A stretch of 64,000 nt of DNA, from positions 630,001 to 694,000 of the forward strand of contig WPIO01000004.1 in NCBI GenBank assembly GCA_009760855.2. The letters are read 5' to 3'. Of this stretch, positions 32,745 through 43,745 are shown in pieces. The position numbers and the translations under genes are program-made. This DNA is from Cristatella mucedo. Taxonomy: Eukaryota > Bryozoa > Phylactolaemata > Cristatellidae. Positions within the stretch are counted from its first letter, which is position 1. Each line of letters starts with the position of its first letter. Below the pieces are notes generated by a model, which saw only the letters and a list, made by a program, of their open reading frames with translations, searched no databases and was not told where the DNA came from.

Positions 32745-32870
32745 AATACTTAATTTCTATCGCATCATAAGAGAACTCAATCTCTATCTGGGCGCTTCAT
32801 ATGTGCCTCTCGTTCGTGCCCCGGCGACCCAGGTCCTTATAGGCGAGCACCTTGACCCTCGGTCGAACCT
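32745..32870 (-). mobile_element. SINE-A copy, diverged
   Basis: Inverted pattern cataagagaactcaatctct, gcgcttcatatgtgcc and gcgagcaccttgaccctcgg. Confidence 0.7.
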
Positions 32871-33154
32871 AGAATTCGTCTTCGAGAGCCGCTCTGGGAA
32901 TCTGGTGACAGCGAACAGACCGAGTGAGTTGGGTCGTTGATTGGCAACCATGAACGGGAAATGTACAAGTCGCTGCACCTAGCAGCCAGAGGAAAAGAAG
33001 GAACCAAACTTCCACCTTCGTGGCCGCACTCGAAGGCTACGTGCGGCCGCAGCCAGATGATGCAAGATGGCGGGTGCGGCTCCCTCTCACCGTCAGCGTC
33101 GGTAGCAGCTCGAGGTAAAGCCACTTGACAACTTCATTCAGGACCCGATGGTGA

Positions 33155-33245
33155 TAACAAAAACAATAATACGTTTGCATAGCGCCTCTCAGAGAACCTA
33201 ATCTCTTTCCGAGCACTCGACAGATGATGTAAAGGGAGCGTGATC
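33155..33245 (-). mobile_element. LINE-B tail fragment
   Basis: Inverted atagcgcctctcagagaacc, ctttccgagcactcgac and tgatgtaaagggagc words. Confidence 0.6.
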
Positions 33246-33349
33246 GCACGCGACTGCGGCTACCTGGACGTCCACGACATCCTAGCAGACGCAATAATCG
33301 AATGAGGTTCTTCAAGGACGGTGCAAGAGCGGCTGCTTGACACACGGTG

Positions 33350-33612
33350 ACAATCTTGCTCCGCTCTGCTTTCTCTGCTGTGCTCTCCAGCCTTTGCTCT
33401 GCTGGTCCTAGACTGTTGAGCTCACTTCCTCAGCTCTAGCGCAACGATATGTACTCTCCTGCAGCCGAGTGTGGCAAATCCTTTCCAGCCGCCCCGAGCT
33501 GCTACTTCCATGTCACTCACTTCCTCAGCTACCCTCCTGACTCAGATTAAATTCTTTTTGTTGCCTGCGAGATTGTGACGTCTGCTGGCTACCGTCTGCG
33601 CACCGAAATCCT
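33350..33612 (+). mobile_element. LINE-A 3' fragment, decayed
   Basis: Words such as ggtcctagactgttgagctc, gagctgctacttccatgtca and tttttgttgcctgcgag parallel the LINE-A copies at 54.4 and 58.0 kb. Frame lost. Confidence 0.7.
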
Positions 33613-33849
33613 CCCACGCTTTGATCCTGCTATGGAAATTCCCCTGAGTGAAACTCGCTTAGTCCTTGTGGCGTTGTGAAGTTACAGACAGAGATATTGT
33701 AGAGAAATGCCAATGTCCGCACCCCTGGTGCACAGCTACCGCACATCAAACCATTCACGCATGGGGGAGGAGCGAGAAAAAAAGAAGGAACGAGATGTTT
33801 TTGTACAGAAAAGTGATCATCCCACCTAGTGTACTCGATGGCAGCTGCA

Positions 33850-35550
33850 ATGAGAAATGACTGGAAACTCCGGATCTCCATCCGGCGAAAAGATTAGAAT
33901 GCAGTCATCGGAAGACATTATCCTGTTAGCGCTACTACTAAAGTTACGCCACTGGCAAGTACTCGCCTCGGCACTAGATGCCAAAAGCTGCTTCCTGAAT
34001 TCGCCCGGACAAGCAGCCATTATTCCTAACCGCCGGCAACCATTAATGATGGTGCAACCTTTGGTCCTAGGTAACAGGCTGCCGTTCGGCATCGAATCGG
34101 CGCCGGAAGTATTCTAGCGCGTCGCGTCTCGGACCAAATCCTGAACGGTGCAGTAGCAGTAGCGGATGGCATCGAGGCAGCTGCCTAAGGGAGCCAGCCT
34201 GGACGGCTCGGCGCCGTCCTCCAGAAACTTATGGAAAGATCTGCTCAGGCTCTCTGTAACTTTAGGCTGAACATCGAACGCGTTCGTACCTGTCAGCTAA
34301 AACGCCACTACGTGGGTCACTTTCGGATCACTTGCTAATAGCCAGAGATACGACGACGCACCGACGATGCCAAAGTAGCAGCGTTCAAGATGACGTGCCT
34401 TTGTCTTCAGATAAAAACAGTCTGAGCCGATTCCCGAGGTTCCTCGTGTGCCCTGCCCTCTCCAAGCTCCTCTCACAGTTCGACAGCATTTCGGCTCCAC
34501 TACGCGAATTTATAAAGTCCAAAAATTAATTCAGCTCGCTGCTTGTTCACTGTTAAGCAATCTCACAACTGAAAGAGCTCCCCCTGCACTGCCCTGGCAC
34601 TGGAATACTATGACGCACGCCGGCAAGCTGCGTAGGTCAATTGCAAAGCCGGCCAATCGGATCTCGGAGTCACTAGCCAATCAGATCTCGGGCAGTAATC
34701 GTTCGGCTCGTCAATCGCTTGCTCAATGAAAGCACTCACCCACGCCAAAACAGTTATTATTCTCCGATCGCAAAAGATATTCTATCGAAAGTGTGCACGC
34801 GCGAAAAAAACACTCCCCTGCTGTGTCTTCGGAAAACACAGCGTCGGCGGCTTAGACTGCGATCGCAGCGAACCTGCTGAGATCGTCTGCTGCAAGCCTC
34901 TCCATCAAGCACGTGCAGCAGGCGGGCGCAGGTGGTGCTCTCCCTGCAAATACGCGATCCGTCTGTCAGATACCAATAAGGTTCCAGCGGTGCTATTAGC
35001 CGATGCCCTATCGATAGAGCGTACTGCACTCACTGCAGCGACTCCATGCCGGAAACAGATGACTGCACCGACATCGATACCTTTCGTCTGCCTCGGCTTG
35101 CACCGAGATGCTTGCCAGAATGAAGGAGTGCTGCACTGAAAAGAAGCTGCTACTTCGGCCACTTCAGATCCGTCGGGGTGGGGGCTAGGCCAGCGTCGAA
35201 ATAGCGAACCTGCCAGCCAATCGAGCTTCGGTTCTGTCACTGGGGACTTTTGAGCAGAGCTTAGCTTACCGCGGCAAGCCCGAGGTAGCTACGCCAAGCT
35301 TGCTCAACGCAACGACCGAAATCATCCCTAGGATATCCGTCGAACAAGGAAGTATCGCAATACACGCGAAGAGGTTGCGAAATGCCGATGGCGATGTCGG
35401 CCAGTCGGGTGGAAACGAAGGCGCTCAGCTAGTGCACCGCCGACCGGAAGTAACCTTGGTCCCGAATCCATCGATTTCCGAAACTCTTGTCTCGCATCTC
35501 GTGCTGCTGTCAGACTTAAGTGCTAAAAGTCTTCGAATGCCTCAGTAATG
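33850..35550 (+). mobile_element. Ty3/gypsy-type pol remnant
   Basis: Reverse-transcriptase signatures are visible in broken frames: SALDAKSCFLNSPG and then GNRLPFGIESAPEVF just before a stop at about 34117. Next come SISAPLREFIKSKN (connection region), KPLHQAR and LADALS (RNase H region), in the order of a Ty3/gypsy pol. Several frameshifts and stops make it a dead relic. No LTRs were found. The part after about 35240 is not assignable. Confidence 0.75.
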
Positions 35551-35738
35551 CATACTGAAACGGGGCTTTCGAAATAAGCCAGAGTGCGAGTGGTGTTAAT
35601 TATTCACGGCGCCTGAATTATAATGGCATAGACTAGGTTATGCGATGATCTAAGAGCAGGGCAGCATTAAGGCCAAAGTCGAGAGAGGGAGAGAGAGAGA
35701 GAGCGCGCGAGAGAGATGCAGAGAGAGAGAGAGGGAGG

Positions 35739-35816
<78 letters not shown>

Positions 35817-35818
35817 TA

Positions 35819-35870
<52 letters not shown>

Positions 35871-35970
35871 GAGAGAGAGAGACAAATCAATAGATTAATG
35901 CATAGATAGAGAGAAAGAGAGCGAGAGATAAATAAATAGATAAAGAGCGAGAGAGAGAGGGGGAGATAGG

Positions 35971-36006
<36 letters not shown>

Positions 36007-36640
36007 TAGATAGATCTGCCCAGCATCTCTTGAGTAAGTGTGATGATTAGGACTCGAGAAGGCATTCAACAATCCCTCTCTCTGCTCCTAACAGGAAGTG
36101 ACTCGGTAACCGCCTAGAGCCAGGGGGTACGGGGTCGAGGTAGGCAGGCGTCGAGGCAGTCACGCGAAGCTTACGAGCGCTGCTATACGATTCCTCTATC
36201 CGGAGCGAATTTAGGTAATGCGATTCGCCCGCCGGCGCCCTCTCCAACCGACGAATCCACTTTGCCTCTTCAATCTAGCGGCCGCAGGCAGGAGGGCCGC
36301 TGGCTGCCGGTCGTTCGCACCGACGGGCCACCGGTTGGCTAAGCGGCCGGCCGCGCTGGGCCTTAACGCTGAGGATTAGCCGTGCGGCAAAGAATGACCC
36401 GCGCGAGGCTGATGTTCCTTTAATGAATCTCACCTAGCGCCCCTGCCGCTTCGCTCATTGAGGGTGGCAGTCCGTTATCAATAGGGGGGGGATTATTAAT
36501 GCAGGGCAGCGATCCGCATACCGAGAGCTACCGAGTCGCTCGAGGGGCGGGCGTTGCGAAGCTAGCGTTGCCGCTAGCGACGCCGATGCCGAGCGGCTCC
36601 GTGAGGATGAACCGGCGGCGGCGGCGAAAGGAGGAGCGGC
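35551..36640. other. GA/AT/GACA microsatellite cluster, no gene
   Basis: GA runs at 35690-35815, a CT-AT-GA palindromic mix at 35818-35882 and GATA/GACA units at 35900-36015. The rest is unique sequence. Confidence 0.65.
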
Positions 36641-36642
36641 AG

Positions 36643-36783
36643 CTGGTCTCCCGCGGGCGCTCTCCTGGAAGCTGGTCTTCCGCAGGCGCTCTCCTGGAAG
36701 CTGGTCTCCCGCGGGCGCTCTCCTGGAAGCTGGTCTTCCGCGGGCGCTCTCCTGGAAGCTGGTCTTCCGCGCGGGCGCTCCCG
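36643..36783. repeat. 29-base minisatellite
   Basis: Nearly five copies of a unit beginning CTGGTCTTCCGCGGGCGCTC and ending TCCTGGAAG. The length is not a multiple of 3, so the long ORFs on both strands across it are repeat translations. Confidence 0.95.
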
Positions 36784-36954
36784 GCGCATGCCAGCGCTGC
36801 CCGAGAAGCGAATGACTCCGCGCGCTGTCGGCAGTTGGCGAAAGAAAGGAAAAGAAGCCAGTCATCCTCGACCTCGTTCGTTCGTGCTCTATTCTTCGAA
36901 TTCGACGAATTCGGTGCCGGCGAATGACCGGCCGTCTCTGAGAATGCCGCTGCC

Positions 36955-37480
36955 GGCACCGCTGCCACATTGCACCCCTTCTAGCCGACCTGCATTGGCT
37001 CCCGGGCGCGTGGCGACTTCAAGCTTCGATCACTCACTCACTCACTTGAGGTCCCTACTTTCTCTGGCTCCAGCCTACTTGCCAGATCTGCTTACGCCCC
37101 CCCCCCGCCGCCGCCGCCAGGCTGGGCATCGCACCACCCGTTTTTCTGAATCCAATCTTATACCTATACCTCGCCCGAACCTCAAATCCTTCGAAGACCG
37201 TGTTTTTAGTTCGCATGCGCCCAAAGCCTGGAGAGCTCACTCCCGACTGACGTCACGACACCCACTGACTTGACAACATTAAAAAAGAAGCCACGCACGC
37301 ATCTGTCTGTCACAGCCTTTAGTGGGTCCTTGTGATTCGTCCTTTGTGTGCTTATGCGTGCTGGCACTGTGCATGCTGCCACCAACCGTATTTTCATGCT
37401 GATTATGTGCATGTGACCTCTAACAGTGGTTATACTTTTTTGACATTGAGCTTGCTACAGCTAACCATTCAATCGCTGCG
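36955..37480 (+). mobile_element. LINE-B 3' end without tail
   Basis: It encodes LHWLP-like, SLAPAYLPDLL, TTRFSESNLIPIPRPNLKSF and SHAPKAW segments, then the 3' UTR to about 37480. A short CCG insertion stands at 37106-37120. Confidence 0.85.
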
Positions 37481-37539
37481 CTAGTTTGACCCAGTAGCTA
37501 ATGTGCTCACCTTTGACGATTGGGGTTGAGACTGAAAGT

Positions 37540-38420
37540 AGACAGGCTCGACAGTAGAAGCAATGTGCTCATCTTTCGACAATTGATTACGGAACAGTAC
37601 ACCCAGATCGCGGGCAGACGTCACGGCAGTGAAGTTTGATGAATCGATTTTGAAGGCGAGGTCTTCCAGTGTGAGGTGACACTAGGCTTGCTCATCAATG
37701 TTAGGTTGGTCTTAGCAGTGTTAAGCATCGAGAATTGAGGGGCCAAGCAAGCTCGGATGTCAAACGTACAGGTTGAAGGGGGCTTTAAGTGAGTCGGCTG
37801 CCTGACAAATCTTTGAAGGGTCGATACAGATAGATGGACGGATGGGCAGAGCTGAGTGTCATTCGCGTGGAAATGAATGCCTACATTGTGCTTGGCGATG
37901 ATAGCGTCTAAAGGAGGGTATATTAATAATAAAAAAAATAGGGTCTTAGAACCCCGAGGTACCGTATATTGTAAGGGCTACCGGATGGTCGCAAATCCCT
38001 TACATCTGCACTCAGACACTTATCACTGACGTAGGACCTAACCCAGTTTAGCAAAACCAGGCGTGTCTAGAGTTGTTCCAGGAGTATCCCGGGTGGTCAA
38101 CTGCGTCAAATGCTGCCAAGAGATCTACAAGAACTTACAGAGGGGCCCTGCCCTGATCAGCAATGTTTGGAAAGTCATTATAAATCCGAAGCAGTGCAAT
38201 TACTGTTGAATGGCTACCTCTAAATCCGGATCGGAACTAGCCAGCAAGATCGGCTGAGCTGATATTATCAATTACCTGCTGGGCCACTACTTGTTTAAGT
38301 GTCATGGATAAGAATGGCAGAAGGGCGCCTGGATGACAGTTACTGAGACTCTCAAGACCGGGTCGGTTTCTTAATGAGTTGCCTGAATACAGCTATTTTT
38401 TGAGTGGGGCGGGGAGTTCG
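37540..38420 (-). mobile_element. L2-type reverse-transcriptase remnant
   Basis: On the minus strand broken frames carry NPLDAIIAKHNVGIHF followed by an A-N-D-T-Q-L-C version of the catalytic YADDTQLY block, with GSKTLFF/LLLIYP-type sequence upstream. This is the L2-clade RT palm core, probably LINE-B. Many stops. Confidence 0.7.
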
Positions 38421-38447
38421 CCCGTAAGCAGCGACATACGGTGGGGT

Positions 38448-38932
38448 CCCGGGTTACGAACCTAATCGGTTACTAGACTTGATTCGTAACTCGGATCGTA
38501 AATTTCTAAAGTTTACTATGAGAGAAATTACAGTTTGTTCCCGAGTTCGGGTAAAAATTAGCAAACAATCTTACGTGCGTTACAAAATTAGAAAAATAAA
38601 CTACTCATCGAAGCTATACAACTCATGGCGGAGGATTTTACTCTTTCCTTGTCAGACCCTTCGGTGGAATGGCACCTCGCTAGCACTTTCTATGCTCAAT
38701 TTAGTGCTCAAAAATGTGTGAATTATCTTGCTTTCTGGTGCTCTTTGGAAACCCTTGATGGCCAATCTCTGCAAAGGTTTCATTATGCTCGAATGCTTAC
38801 GAAGCTCCTGCAATTGCTCATTGGGTTTGGTTCGTAAGCCGAAACCAGTTTCGTAACCCGAGTCATGTCTTCATTCTCGTAACCCGGATAGCTCGTTTTC
38901 CGAGACCCTCTTAAACCGGGATCCCAATGGAT
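38448..38932. mobile_element. Pogo/Tigger-like MITE
   Basis: The left end GGGGTCCCGGGTTACGAACC and, inverted, the right end GGGATCCCGGTTTAAGAGGG are imperfect terminal repeats. GTTACGAA/TTCGTAAC words recur near both ends, and TA dinucleotides flank it. No transposase ORF remains. Confidence 0.6.
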
Positions 38933-39365
38933 TTACAATATTTTGAATGGCGAATAGCTATAGATCTATGCAACTCAAAGGGTGGACTTTTGGGACTAGT
39001 GGTCTTGCATGCCGGATGACGTTGGCGACGAGTTCAATAGTGACACGTGCACGCGTACCCAGGCTAGGTTCGGTTGGCTGGGACCGGACAGCTGTAATGT
39101 GGTAAGGGTCAACGGCCAGGCTGGGGTCAGACCTACGGCATGACCGGATGTGCGGTGACGTGAGTTCACCGGGGCTCTTGGGTAGGAAAAGTTGGCCGCG
39201 TAAGTCGTGGTGTTGGAGGCTCCCGGTCTCACCGAGTTATGCACAAGGATGGTTGCAGGCGTGCTCCGGCGATGTGGCCACGCACAAAAGGCAACGAGTA
39301 CCCAAGGCCCAAGCGGAGCTGGATAGCATGCTCGTTGTTGAGACTTGTATATTAAAATTAAATTA
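38933..39365. other. No gene seen
   Basis: Short opposite ORFs without recognisable features. Confidence 0.4.
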
Positions 39366-39512
39366 AAATAATTCATTTATATAGCGCCCCAAGAGAACTT
39401 AATCTCTATTCAGGCGCTTCACATATGCCTCGGGGCTCGAGCCCACGACCTCAGTCAGACCTTGGTCGGGGCGAGCACCTTAACCGCTAGACCAAACCAG
39501 CTCGGCATATTC
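39366..39512 (-). mobile_element. SINE-A, well preserved
   Basis: Inverted SINE-A from attcatttatatagcgccc to accaaaccagctcggc, with gagcaccttaaccgctagac and ctcgagcccacgacctcag. Close to a consensus copy. Confidence 0.9.
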
Positions 39513-40189
39513 CGCGTTCCCCGTGTAGCATGTTCGTGATCCCCCCACCGTGTGTTGGCGTCTTTCTCGACTGTTGTGGACGTCTGCTCCGTCTATCCCA
39601 GAATACTCAGCTAGCCGGGTCTCGTACGGCGTATGCTTGTACTGGTGGGACGGAGGGCGGCGACGGTGGAAGCTGACTGACCAACTAACACGTTTGTTCG
39701 CGCTTGCTGCGTCGTCTTGCGCCCCTTTAGTGGGCTTTATTTATGACCCTCCTTGTAGACTTGCTTAGTTCCCCTGTTGTAGTTGGCGCATGCATTATAA
39801 TTAAGAGGTTTAACCTGAGAGCCGCTCGTCTTACCCTCCCTTAGCGGCACGGCAAGCGGCAGCGTGGCCGGAGTGTAGCGGGGTTTGGCGAGAACTAGCC
39901 TTTGACTCATGGAACTCGGCTATGCATGTAATGGGGGTTCTCAAAATGGCTAATGAAAGTGGAACCGGACTTTTTGAGTCGCACTTGCTCTGCTGAGACT
40001 AAAACTGACGGATTGCAGAGGCCAAGCTTATGATAATGGCAGCAATATGAAGGGTAGATATTGTGGTGTCCAAGCAAGACGAACTCGCGAGCATTGTAAC
40101 GCCGAAGGCTCGGTGGGGTAGGCTTAACCTGCCACTTACCTAGCGGCGTAACCTAGCGCCTAAACCCGTTCGGTGCGCGTCTGCGTGCA
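39513..40189. other. No gene seen
   Basis: Unique-looking sequence upstream of the unassigned ORF. Confidence 0.35.
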
Positions 40190-40561
40190 ATGCGGCAGGC
40201 CGCCACGAAACGAGCGTTTCTGGCGCTGACCTACTTACCGTTACTAAAGGGGATTGTGAGTCCGCGGCGTGAATTGGAAAGCGAGACACAAATTGGGGAT
40301 TTTACTGATCTTTCTTCGCAAGCGCACAAAGTCGCTTCGCGTCTAGCTCAGTTTTATCTCCACACTCCGCACACGCTCTCAACAGCACAAGCACTCTTGC
40401 GGAGGAAATACTCCCCCGCACTTAAGGCTACCTGCGTCTATTGTGGGAACGACCCAAATAAGACGAGGAGCCCGAACCGGAGCCTAGACCCTGATTGGAG
40501 AACTTGTGCTCCGCTTCCACGGCAGGAATGCCTCGTACACTACACCAAGCACTATTGGTGA
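40190..40561 (+). CDS. Unassigned 123-codon ORF with a CxxC pair
   Basis: This is one of the few ORFs in the gene-poor middle that is neither low complexity nor transposon-like. It has a mixed helical stretch (SSQAHKVASRLAQFYL), a basic patch (LLRRKYSP) and CVYCGNDPNK. The layout of a helix pair followed by a Cys pair faintly recalls Rpp21/Rpr2-type zinc proteins, but I cannot support that assignment. A second Cys pair is not well placed. It may be an exon of an unknown gene or chance. Confidence 0.25.
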   Translation: MRQAATKRAFLALTYLPLLKGIVSPRRELESETQIGDFTDLSSQAHKVASRLAQFYLHTPHTLSTAQALLRRKYSPALKATCVYCGNDPNKTRSPNRSLDPDWRTCAPLPRQECLVHYTKHYW

Positions 40562-40809
40562 GACCACGTGCACTCGCGCACACATACAAAACAGAAGAAA
40601 CACAAAATGCGAGCTCGAGCGCTATACGACCGTATTCAGTGGCGTCCGCCGAATCCTCCTGGTGCTGACTCGTCTTGTCCCTCAAATCGCCTGCCTCAAC
40701 AGCCCAGCCTCCTTCCTCGCTTTCAGAGAAACGAGTCCGGCAACTACTGGCGGCAGTGTCGAGACAGAGCCGGAGAAGGCCCCTGGCGAGCGTCACCCTA
40801 TTATTATAT

Positions 40810-41112
40810 AACTAGCCGGGACAATGGGGTTGACAACCCAGCCAATATCAATCGCCTCGGCGTCCACTTGCTCACACAGCTCGAGATGCTCTTCACCCAC
40901 TTCTTTTGTTCTCAAGGAAACCGTCCAGTAAATCTAGGATGGCTGACTGCGATAGCGACCTTGGGCAAACGCGGCCCTATTCTTAAATTGCTAGACGGGA
41001 CTATAGGGTTGACAGGCCAGCCAATATCAATTACCTCGCCATATAAGTGCCTAGAAAGAGATTTGAGTTCTCCGAAGGCGCTTTATCAAGTGCATTATCA
41101 TTATTATTATTA
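40810..41112 (+). mobile_element. Duplicated module ending in a LINE-B tail (candidate SINE-C)
   Basis: The string gggttgacaacccagccaat followed by atcaatcgcctcg at about 40830 recurs at about 41010 as gggttgacaggccagccaat and atcaattacctcg. The second copy runs into cctagaaagagatttgagtt, gcgctttatcaagtgcatta and ATT repeats. No tRNA boxes seen. Confidence 0.45.
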
Positions 41113-41805
41113 TCATCACCTCATGGCCATACTACTACGAAGGCTGAGTCCTCTTGCTCGAGGCTTTAGGGACAGGAGGTGTTTCCTGGCTGAGCAGTTC
41201 TTATGCGCTCTAAAACTGAGTCAGGCCGGCGCTGCGCTACAGCATTCTATTTTCAATTCACCAATCACTGTCTCAACTTTAGTGTTTACAACGCAGCGGA
41301 CTCTCCAGGAACGGCCTTCTTCGGCTACTTATAGTAACAATATTGCACTTGATAGAGCGCCCTCAATTTCTTTCTAGGCGCTTTACATAGCAGCAAATGT
41401 ATTCATTTTTTGCGGCATCAACTTCTAGATGGAACGCATTCAAAGACTTTTGCTTCATTACTTTGAAATATCCACCAGATACTGATTGGCTGAGAGTATC
41501 GATGAGTATTGGATCAGAGTTTCGATTTCAAACCATCCGTACTGGGCACCCATCCGTGGGGCGCTGTTGAGCATCTGCGAAGCTTTCAAAGGCAGATTCC
41601 AAAGCTCCAAACTCTGGGGTGGACGCTCTAGTAGAAAAAAGGCATCTTTCCTCTTTCAACTGTTTGATAATATGGCACGATATCTATGATACTATGGCAC
41701 GATATCTCAGTGACACTAACTTTTGCAACATACTCCCGTAGGCCTACACAACTCAGAAGATTCGTGGTTATAATTTGCCATTAAAAGCTCCCGAGCTGGA
41801 GGCAT
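41113..41805. other. No gene; short LINE-B tail
   Basis: A minus LINE-B tail is at about 41340-41395. TATGGCACGATATCT is repeated at 41671 and 41693. No gene. Confidence 0.4.
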
Positions 41806-43070
41806 TGCAATTTATCGTATCTCCGTCTGTAACTCCACAAAGCCACGTTAACTATGTTGGTGTTAAGCAGGAGAGTACTGTATAGCACATTCAAAGCCAA
41901 AGCGGCTTTCGGTACGGATTCAGTAGACAACAGACGTCATCTCCCGCAACCAAGAGAAAGTGAGAAGCGTAGCAGAGTCAGGAGAGCAGTTGAGGTAGTG
42001 AATAGCATGGAAGTAGTAGCTCAGGACGGCTGGAAAGAATGTGCCATAGTCGGCAACAGAAGAGTATATATCGAGTAAGAATTGTGTAAGCGAGTTTCAG
42101 TCGATGACCTGCAAAGCAAAAGTCTCTGTCGCCAAAGGTCGTAGGAATGGAGCACCTAATTATTTGACCATACAGGACCAGAGGAGGCTGAAACTGATGC
42201 AGCAATTCAGCTAGGTATGAATGAGCCAAGTCGTGGCGGGCCTTGTGGACCAGAGTAAGAACTTTATACTCTAGTGTACGTTGATCAACCGGCAGCAATC
42301 CAAGCTCTTTCAGCAAAGAATACATCTCGTCAAGCCTCTGGGATTTGTAAACTAGCCTTGCAGCAATACTCATCGCCAGCTTCAGTAGCCTAGTGGCTTT
42401 CTTCTGTAGCTCAGCCAAAAGGGATTTACAATAATCTAGTCAATATAGAACCAGCGAGCTAAGATTTTGAACAGTCCTCCATCTACCGTGTAGGTGGTTC
42501 TGACTAACGGAAAAGGATAGAATTTGATGCCTAGCTGTAGAAGCAGTCTATTGAATGAAACCTTTGAACGTCGAGCAGTCGTTCAAGTTCAAACACCAGG
42601 CCAACGACACAAGTACTACGTCATGTAGTCCGTTATTTTAGCATCATGTGAGTAGGGGGGGGGTCGGTTTTTATCCTATTTAGCGACATCCGATATCGAA
42701 CGTCTAAAAGGCAGACGTTCGGGGCATCAGGCACTGCGGCTGACTCGGATGGCATGAATGACAAGTACAGCTTGGAGACATCGGCACAGACATTACAGCC
42801 GTTGCTTGAATTTTGACACACCCCATATAAATGGAGAACGGACCCATGAAAACTCCACGGGTGACTTACTGTTCTGCTCGACGAGACATGACCATATGGA
42901 CTGGTCACCATCGGACAAGTATGATTCAAACTGAGCCAGAGACTCAAAAACCAGATCGATTGACGTTGTCAATCGTTTCAAGTAGGATTCACAAAAAACG
43001 AAGATGTGCTGAGAATAAAATGTCCAATCACAAAACCAAGCAGAAGCAATAACTAACATGTTTGTAGTAG
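41806..43070 (-). mobile_element. LINE-A, 3' half of ORF2
   Basis: The minus strand shows FESYLSDGDQS and a degraded SKLYLSF block (RT palm), then RLLKLAMSIAARLVYKSQRL, LLKELGLLPVDQRT, LTLVHKARHDLAHSYLAELL, and the 3' end with ctttgtggagttacagacgg and the CATTA-type terminus near 41806. Frameshifted. Confidence 0.85.
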
Positions 43071-43224
43071 TAGTTCAGCCCCTAGATTCAGCAACAACAG
43101 TTGCTCACGAAAACCCGTTCCTGACCGAAGCACCACTTGCTTCCATAAGTGCACATGACATAGAACTGTTATCTCCTTCCACAACCGGGAGCAGTAATAG
43201 TACTCAGGCTAGGCCGGCCATTCG

Positions 43225-43745
43225 CTAAGACGACAGTATGAGTCTACTTCACTTTTAGGTCCCTTCATTCTATGGCTCCAGCCTATCTCTCAGATATACT
43301 ACGCCAGCAGGCCAAGCATCGTGCCACCCACTTTTCGGAATCCAACAGTCTACAAATACCTCGTACAAACCTTAAATCCGTGCATTTAGTTCGTATGCTC
43401 CCAAAGCCTGGAAGTCCCTCCCGACCTGCGCCAGAACATGCCTTGACTTGACCACATTTAAAAGGAACTTAAAACACTCTTATTCAGGAGAGCATTTAGT
43501 GGGTCCCTGTGATTCGTCCTTCACGAGCTTATGCGTGCTGACACTGCATGCTGCCACTAACCATATTTTCATGCTGACCTTGTGCATGTCACCCCTAAAC
43601 ATATTATTCATTTTGTTTGTTTTTTCAAGCATGATTTTACTTACCATTCAATTCATTTCCCTTTGCAGCAAATGTAAGGCGCCTAGAGAGAGATTTGGTT
43701 CTCTGGGGGCGCTTTATCAAGCGCATTGTTATTATTATAATTACT
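43225..43745 (+). mobile_element. LINE-B 3' end with (ATT) tail
   Basis: ORF2 end remnants (APAYLSDIL, KHRATHFSESNSLQIP, MLPKPGSP), full 3' UTR, gcagcaaatgtaaggcgcct, ctctgggggcgctttatcaa, then ATT-rich tail. One of the clearest tails. Confidence 0.88.

Noticed and set aside
36455-36970. Repeat-protein ORFs on both strands
   Set aside because: Generated by a 29-base minisatellite whose length leaves several frames open.
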